Below, one piece after another: positions 55,563 through 58,816 of a stretch of 58,816 bases of DNA. Made by a program: the position numbers and the translations under genes. The DNA comes from Saccharopolyspora rectivirgula DSM 43747 (GTDB taxonomy: Bacteria > Actinomycetota > Actinomycetes > Mycobacteriales > Pseudonocardiaceae). The stretch lies in assembly GCF_000497205.1 (NCBI RefSeq), contig NZ_AYJW01000019.1, positions 1 through 58,816 on the forward strand, given 5' to 3'. A model generated the notes under the pieces. It was not told the origin of the DNA. It worked only from the letters and a program-made list of their open reading frames with translations, and did no database searches. The stretch's first letter is position 1. Every line of letters starts with the position of its first letter.

Positions 55563-56210
55563 TCACCTGTCCGCGGTCTGGCCCCCGGTGTGCAGCCCGG
55601 CGGCCACCGCGGCGTGCACGGCACGGGCCAGCACGGCCCCCACCTTGGAGCGCGGGCCGCCGTAGGGCTCCGCCGGCCCGTTCACCGGGCACAGCACGGC
55701 GGTGGCGTCGGTGACGGTGCCGGTGCCGGAGCAGCCGGCCTCCAGCACCGCCTGGGCCTTGGCCTCGGCCACCGTGGCGATCGTGTTGACCAGCGCTGCT
55801 TCGGTCAGCCGGACCGGGAGCCAGCACACCGCGTTGATCGTGCCGGGCCGGTAGGCCTGCTCGGCCGCTTCCCCGGCCGGCTCAGCGGCCCAGATGGGGT
55901 GGCTGACCCCGGTGGTGACGCTGACCCGCACGCCTCGCTCGACCGCGGTGACCTCGTGCCGCACGTCCACCGCGGTGAGCAAGCCGATCCCGGTGCCGGT
56001 CAGCCCCAGTTCGCCGGCTATCTCGGCGGCGTGGGCGTCCGGATCGGGGTTGTCGTAGTCGCGGTGCACGGTGGCGTTGAACACCCAGGAGCGCTCGCCC
56101 AGGCCACCACCGTGCGGAGCCGAGGAAATCGCCAGCCACGGGGTGCTGCACCGCCACACCAGCAGCGGCCAGCCGCCGACGTCGGCCAGCGCGGGTTCGG
56201 GGAAGTTCAC
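55563..56210 (-). CDS. cbiZ: Adenosylcobinamide amidohydrolase (CbiZ)
   Basis: A 215-residue CbiZ-family enzyme, which cleaves the aminopropanol arm of adenosylcobinamide in corrinoid salvage or remodelling. It has the family pattern WLAISSAPHGGGLGERSWVFNATVHRDYD (residues about 25-55), GIGLLTAVDVRHEVTAVERG, and TINAVCWLPVRLTEAALVNTIATVAEAK. The GTG start overlaps the HMG-CoA lyase stop in a GTGA, so it is coupled to that gene; no other cobalamin gene is near. The 281 bases between it and the TNT gene hold no recognised gene. Confidence 0.9.
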   Translation of the reverse strand: MNFPEPALADVGGWPLLVWRCSTPWLAISSAPHGGGLGERSWVFNATVHRDYDNPDPDAHAAEIAGELGLTGTGIGLLTAVDVRHEVTAVERGVRVSVTTGVSHPIWAAEPAGEAAEQAYRPGTINAVCWLPVRLTEAALVNTIATVAEAKAQAVLEAGCSGTGTVTDATAVLCPVNGPAEPYGGPRSKVGAVLARAVHAAVAAGLHTGGQTADR

Positions 56211-57157
56211 GAGCTGAGGGCCCTGACCACTCGGGACGGACTCGGGCGACCGAGCTTTTCTGCCATCCACACACTGGTTTCCAGCAATTTGTCCACATCG
56301 ACCCCGTGCTCGATCCCCAGTCCGTCAAGCATCCAGACCAGATCTTCGGTGGCCAGATTACCGGTCGCCGACTTCGCGTACGGGCAGCCACCCAGACCAC
56401 CCGCCGAAGAATCCACAGTAGACACACCTTGGCGGAGCGCAGCGTAGGTGTTGGCCAGCGCCTGGCCGTAGGTGTCGTGGAAGTGCACGGCCAGCTTGTC
56501 CACCGGCACCCCGGCGAGGCGGAACGCCTTCAACAGCGCTTCGACGTGCCCGGGGGTGGCCACGCCTATCGTGTCCCCCAGCGACAGCTGGTCGCAGCCC
56601 ATCTCCAGCAGCCGGGTGCCGGCCGAAACCACCTGCGCCACCGGCACGGGCCCTTCCCACGGGTCGCCGAAACACATCGACAGGTAGCCGCGGACCGCCA
56701 TGCCCTCCTGGACCGCCCGGCCCACCACCGGCTCGAACATGGCGAACTGCTCGTCCAGCGAGCGGTTGAGGTTGCGCTGCGCGAACGTCTCGGTGGCCGA
56801 GGCGAACACGGCGATGTCGGTCACCCCCGCGTCCAGCGCCCGCTCCAGACCGCGCATGTTGGGCACGAGAACCGGGTAGCGCACCCCGGCGGCCGGCTCG
56901 AACCGGGCCAGCAGCTCTGCCGCGTCCGCCAGCTGCGGCACCCAGCGCGGGTGGACGAAGCTGGTCGCCTCGACCACCGCCAGCCCGGCATCGGTCAACC
57001 GCTGCAGGAATTCGAGCTTGACCTCCAGCGGCACCGTCTCCGGCTCGTTCTGCAGCCCGTCCCGCGGGCCGACCTCCCAGATGGTCACCTCCGCGGGCAA
57101 GTCCTGCGGATGCGGAGACACCACCTGCATCGGCAGCCCGAGTTCACGCGCCCCCAT
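56207..57157 (-). CDS. Hydroxymethylglutaryl-CoA lyase
   Basis: Cleaves HMG-CoA to acetyl-CoA and acetoacetate at the end of leucine breakdown; 316 residues, TIM barrel, cytosolic. The N terminus has VTIWEVGPRDGLQNEPETVP with the Arg-Asp metal/catalytic pair, and the signature SSAGGLGGCPYAKSATGN carries the active-site Cys. HFHDTYGQALANTYAAL supplies metal-binding His residues. GGGAGGGG lies five bases before the ATG. The ATG shares one base with the stop of the PH-domain gene upstream (TGATG). No leucine-pathway gene is adjacent. Confidence 0.95.
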   Translation of the reverse strand: MGARELGLPMQVVSPHPQDLPAEVTIWEVGPRDGLQNEPETVPLEVKLEFLQRLTDAGLAVVEATSFVHPRWVPQLADAAELLARFEPAAGVRYPVLVPNMRGLERALDAGVTDIAVFASATETFAQRNLNRSLDEQFAMFEPVVGRAVQEGMAVRGYLSMCFGDPWEGPVPVAQVVSAGTRLLEMGCDQLSLGDTIGVATPGHVEALLKAFRLAGVPVDKLAVHFHDTYGQALANTYAALRQGVSTVDSSAGGLGGCPYAKSATGNLATEDLVWMLDGLGIEHGVDVDKLLETSVWMAEKLGRPSPSRVVRALSS

Positions 57158-57666
57158 CAGCGCCCCTCCCGTTCCCAGTCGTGCGGATCGTCGTTGACCT
57201 CGCGGTAGAGCAGGGTGTGCACCCGCTCCACGTCGGGAATGTCGTCGAATTCCAGTGGTTCGTCGGAGGCCGACTCCACGATGAGCGTTCCGCAGCCGAG
57301 CATCCGGTCCAGCAGCCCGTGCCGGAACTGGACCGAGTTGATCCGCGATATCGGGATGTCGATGCCGCTGCGGGTGATGACCCCCTCCCTGACCATCAGC
57401 CGGTGGGTGGTCACCACGAAGTGCGTGGTGCGCCAGCGGAGCAGCGGGACGAGGGTCAGCCAGATCAGCAGCACCGCACCGATCACGCCGATCCCGATCC
57501 ACAGCGGCTGCGCCAGCGAGGTCGCCGCGGCCAGCGCCGCCAGGTAGGAACCGAGCCCGACCACCAGCAGGAACACCAGGACCGGCAGGACGAGCAGCTT
57601 CCAGTGCGGATGCCGGTGCACGATCACGTACTCGTCTTCCCCGAGCAAATCGTCCGGGTAGGCCAC
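57157..57666 (-). CDS. PH domain-containing membrane protein (bPH2/DUF304)
   Basis: A 169-residue protein equivalent to Rv3278c. Two close membrane segments lie at about 24-45 and 55-78 (LLVLPVLVFLLVVGLGSYLAA, WIGIGVIGAVLLIWLTLV), followed by a bacterial PH-like domain with TTHFVVTTHRLMVREGVITRSGIDIPISRI split over about residues 80-110 and GTLIVESASDEP. Its function is unknown. GTG 57666 has GGAGGAGG six bases upstream; the longer frame lacks this. It leads an overlapping gene chain with HMG-CoA lyase and cbiZ. Confidence 0.92.
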   Translation of the reverse strand: MAYPDDLLGEDEYVIVHRHPHWKLLVLPVLVFLLVVGLGSYLAALAAATSLAQPLWIGIGVIGAVLLIWLTLVPLLRWRTTHFVVTTHRLMVREGVITRSGIDIPISRINSVQFRHGLLDRMLGCGTLIVESASDEPLEFDDIPDVERVHTLLYREVNDDPHDWEREGR

Positions 57667-57750
57667 CCTTGCCTCCTCCGCAGTCTCCGCCGGATGCCGA
57701 TCACCGTACCGGGAGAGCTGTGGTGCCGTGGTGTCGCGCACCACAGCCGG

Positions 57751-58584
57751 TCACCGGCCGGCGGGCCGCAGGTGCTGGACGTCCCCCGCCGCGACCTCGG
57801 TGGTCCGCCCGTCCTCGGTCCGCACCACCAGCCGACCGTCGGGGTCGACGTCGACGGCGGTGCCGTGCAGCTGCTCGGCGGCCAGGTCCACCCGAACCCG
57901 CTGGTGCAAGGTGGCGCACAGCCCGCGGTACCGGTCCAGCAGCCCGCTGGCCTGCACATCCCCAGCATGCCGCCGCCAGAGCTGCTCGGTCTCGGCGAAC
58001 GCGGTCAGCAGGCGCACCGCGAACTCGGTGCGGTCCACTTCGACCCCGGCCAAAGCGAGGGAGGTGGCCGGCAACGCGTCCGGAACCGGCGGCGGCAGCT
58101 CTTCCTGCCGGTGGTGCACGTTGATGCCCATCCCCACCACCACGGCCAACCCGTCCGGGGCGGCGACGACCTCGGCCAGGATCCCGGCCGCCTTGCCCCA
58201 CCCGGAACCGGTGCGCAGCAGCAGGTCGTTCGGCCACTTCAGGGCCGCCCGCCCCGGGCTGGCGCGGTTGACGGTTTCGGCCAGGGCGACTCCGGTCAGC
58301 AGCGGAAGCCATCCGAGGCCGCGCTGCGGCAGCTCCGGCCGCAGCAGCACGCTCAGCTGCAGCGCGCGGTAGCGGGGGGAGTACCAGCGGCGGTTCAACC
58401 TGCCCCGGCCGGCGGTCTGCTCCTCGGTGAGCAGCACGGTCCGGTCGGCAGCTCCGCCGCTGGCGGCGGAGGCCAGGTCGGAGTTGGTCGAGCCGGTGAC
58501 GGTGACCACGTCGAGCGCTGCGTACGGTCCGCGCTGGACCAGCTCGCGGCGCAGCTGTTCGGCGTCGAGCGGAACGGGAATCAC
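57751..58584 (-). CDS. birA: Biotin-acetyl-CoA-carboxylase ligase
   Basis: Biotin protein ligase of 277 residues, which activates biotin as biotinyl-AMP and attaches it to carboxylase subunits. Motifs are VVTVTGSTNSDLAS, EEQTAGRGRLNRRWYSP (the GRGRxxR biotinyl-AMP loop) and ALKWPNDLLL, with a small C-terminal SH3-like domain. There is no N-terminal helix-turn-helix, so it is not the repressor form. I place the start at GTG 58584 because TACGCT lies six bases upstream on the minus strand; ATG 58617 would add 11 residues. In mycobacteria accD5 is the divergent neighbour; here it is maf. Confidence 0.94.
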   Translation of the reverse strand: MIPVPLDAEQLRRELVQRGPYAALDVVTVTGSTNSDLASAASGGAADRTVLLTEEQTAGRGRLNRRWYSPRYRALQLSVLLRPELPQRGLGWLPLLTGVALAETVNRASPGRAALKWPNDLLLRTGSGWGKAAGILAEVVAAPDGLAVVVGMGINVHHRQEELPPPVPDALPATSLALAGVEVDRTEFAVRLLTAFAETEQLWRRHAGDVQASGLLDRYRGLCATLHQRVRVDLAAEQLHGTAVDVDPDGRLVVRTEDGRTTEVAAGDVQHLRPAGR

Positions 58585-58676
58585 CGGTTCAGCGTATTCC
58601 GGGCGGCGATCGCGCATCGGTCGGCGGCGCCACCGCGCGCGGCCGTCCGGACTTCCCGGGCCGCTACCATCGGGGC
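58585..58676. promoter_or_regulatory. Divergent leaderless promoter pair, birA and maf
   Basis: TACGCT on the minus strand (58591-58596) lies six bases before the birA GTG, and TACCAT on the plus strand (58665-58670) lies six bases before the maf GTG. No ribosome site precedes either gene. The layout repeats that at purK/gtrA. Confidence 0.5.
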
Positions 58677-58816
58677 GTGCGTTTCGTGCTCGCCTCAGCT
58701 TCCCCGGCCCGACGCGGTGTGCTGCGGGCGGCCGGTATCGACCCGGTGGTGCGGGTGTCCACCGCAACCCGGTGCGGCTGGCCGTCCACGGTCAGCGTGA
58801 TTTCCGCTTCCACAGC
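58677..58816 (+). CDS. maf: Maf-family nucleotide pyrophosphatase, only the first ~28 codons intact
   Basis: The first 28 codons read VRFVLASASPARRGVLRAAGIDPVVRVS, an unmistakable Maf N terminus (nucleoside triphosphate pyrophosphatase, linked to septum formation). After codon 28 (58760) the frame stays open to the end of the window, but the residues TATRCGWPSTVSV are not Maf-like, where SDVDED or similar is expected. The break coincides with sequence that fits a different protein on the other strand. This is a gene cut by rearrangement or by an assembly join near the window edge. Confidence 0.7.
   Translation, partial: MRFVLASASPARRGVLRAAGIDPVVRVSTATRCGWPSTVSVISAST
58742..58816 (-). CDS. 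Partial N terminus of a 2Fe-2S oxidoreductase small subunit
   Basis: Read on the minus strand from the window edge, 25 codons give AVEAEITLTVDGQPHRVAVD then TRTT. This fits the start of the 2Fe-2S subunit of xanthine dehydrogenase or CO dehydrogenase-type enzymes, which typically continue TRTTLLDALRE. Here it stops matching at about 58745 and runs into antisense maf. Only one end is visible, so the match is suggestive and not proved. Confidence 0.4.

Overview
The window looks like chromosome of a high-GC actinobacterium with an arabinogalactan-type cell wall, most likely a member of the Pseudonocardiales such as a Saccharopolyspora relative. The reasons are very GC-rich DNA, many GTG starts, an MtrAB-LpqB operon, a WhiB2-type regulator, F420 genes, WbbL with RmlB and RmlD, and a gene order that follows, as remembered, the Mycobacterium tuberculosis block from about Rv3235 to Rv3282. 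No tRNA, rRNA, CRISPR array, insertion sequence or prophage was seen. The genus is inference.

Layout. 1-5300: a short HAD protein, an Rv3235-family protein, secA and hpf. 5300-11150: a minus-strand block of comF, lpqB, mtrB, mtrA and tmk. 11300-16000: a large membrane hydrolase, an amino acid permease and the decayed tail of a cation transporter. 16000-20600: mannose supply (manA, an SIS protein, a Trm112-like protein, phosphomannomutase, DUF3499). 20700-25000: a degenerate metallopeptidase-family gene, a giant glycosyltransferase and whiB2. 25200-29000: a site-2-protease-like protein, fbiA, fbiB and a Nudix hydrolase. 29000-41300: a DNA glycosylase, a sugar nucleotidyltransferase, then wall-glycan genes: wbbL, five further glycosyltransferase genes, rmlD and rmlB. 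41600-46330: three tandem LytR-CpsA-Psr ligases. 46370-52930: a TIGR03089 protein, DoxX, a thioesterase with an apparent frameshift, purE, purK, gtrA and a two-component system. 53000-58816: an inositol-monophosphatase-like enzyme, a TNT-domain protein with a coupled small partner, cbiZ, HMG-CoA lyase, a PH-domain membrane protein, birA and the first codons of maf.

How the genes work together. Many products serve the envelope. GDP-mannose and dTDP-rhamnose supply (manA, manB, nucleotidyltransferase, rmlB, rmlD) feeds WbbL and the glycosyltransferases, and the LCP proteins probably attach finished glycans to peptidoglycan. MtrAB-LpqB and WhiB2 link envelope state to division. Compared with mycobacteria, the additions are the glycosyltransferase cluster between wbbL and rmlD, the LCP triplication, and the TNT-domain gene with its small partner.

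Most notable points: the TNT-domain/partner gene pair; eleven starts with a TANNNT box 6-7 bases upstream, suggesting leaderless transcripts; a likely one-base frameshift in the thioesterase gene; a cation-transporter remnant; and an abrupt break in maf near 58745-58760, where the sequence turns into an opposite-strand 2Fe-2S protein.
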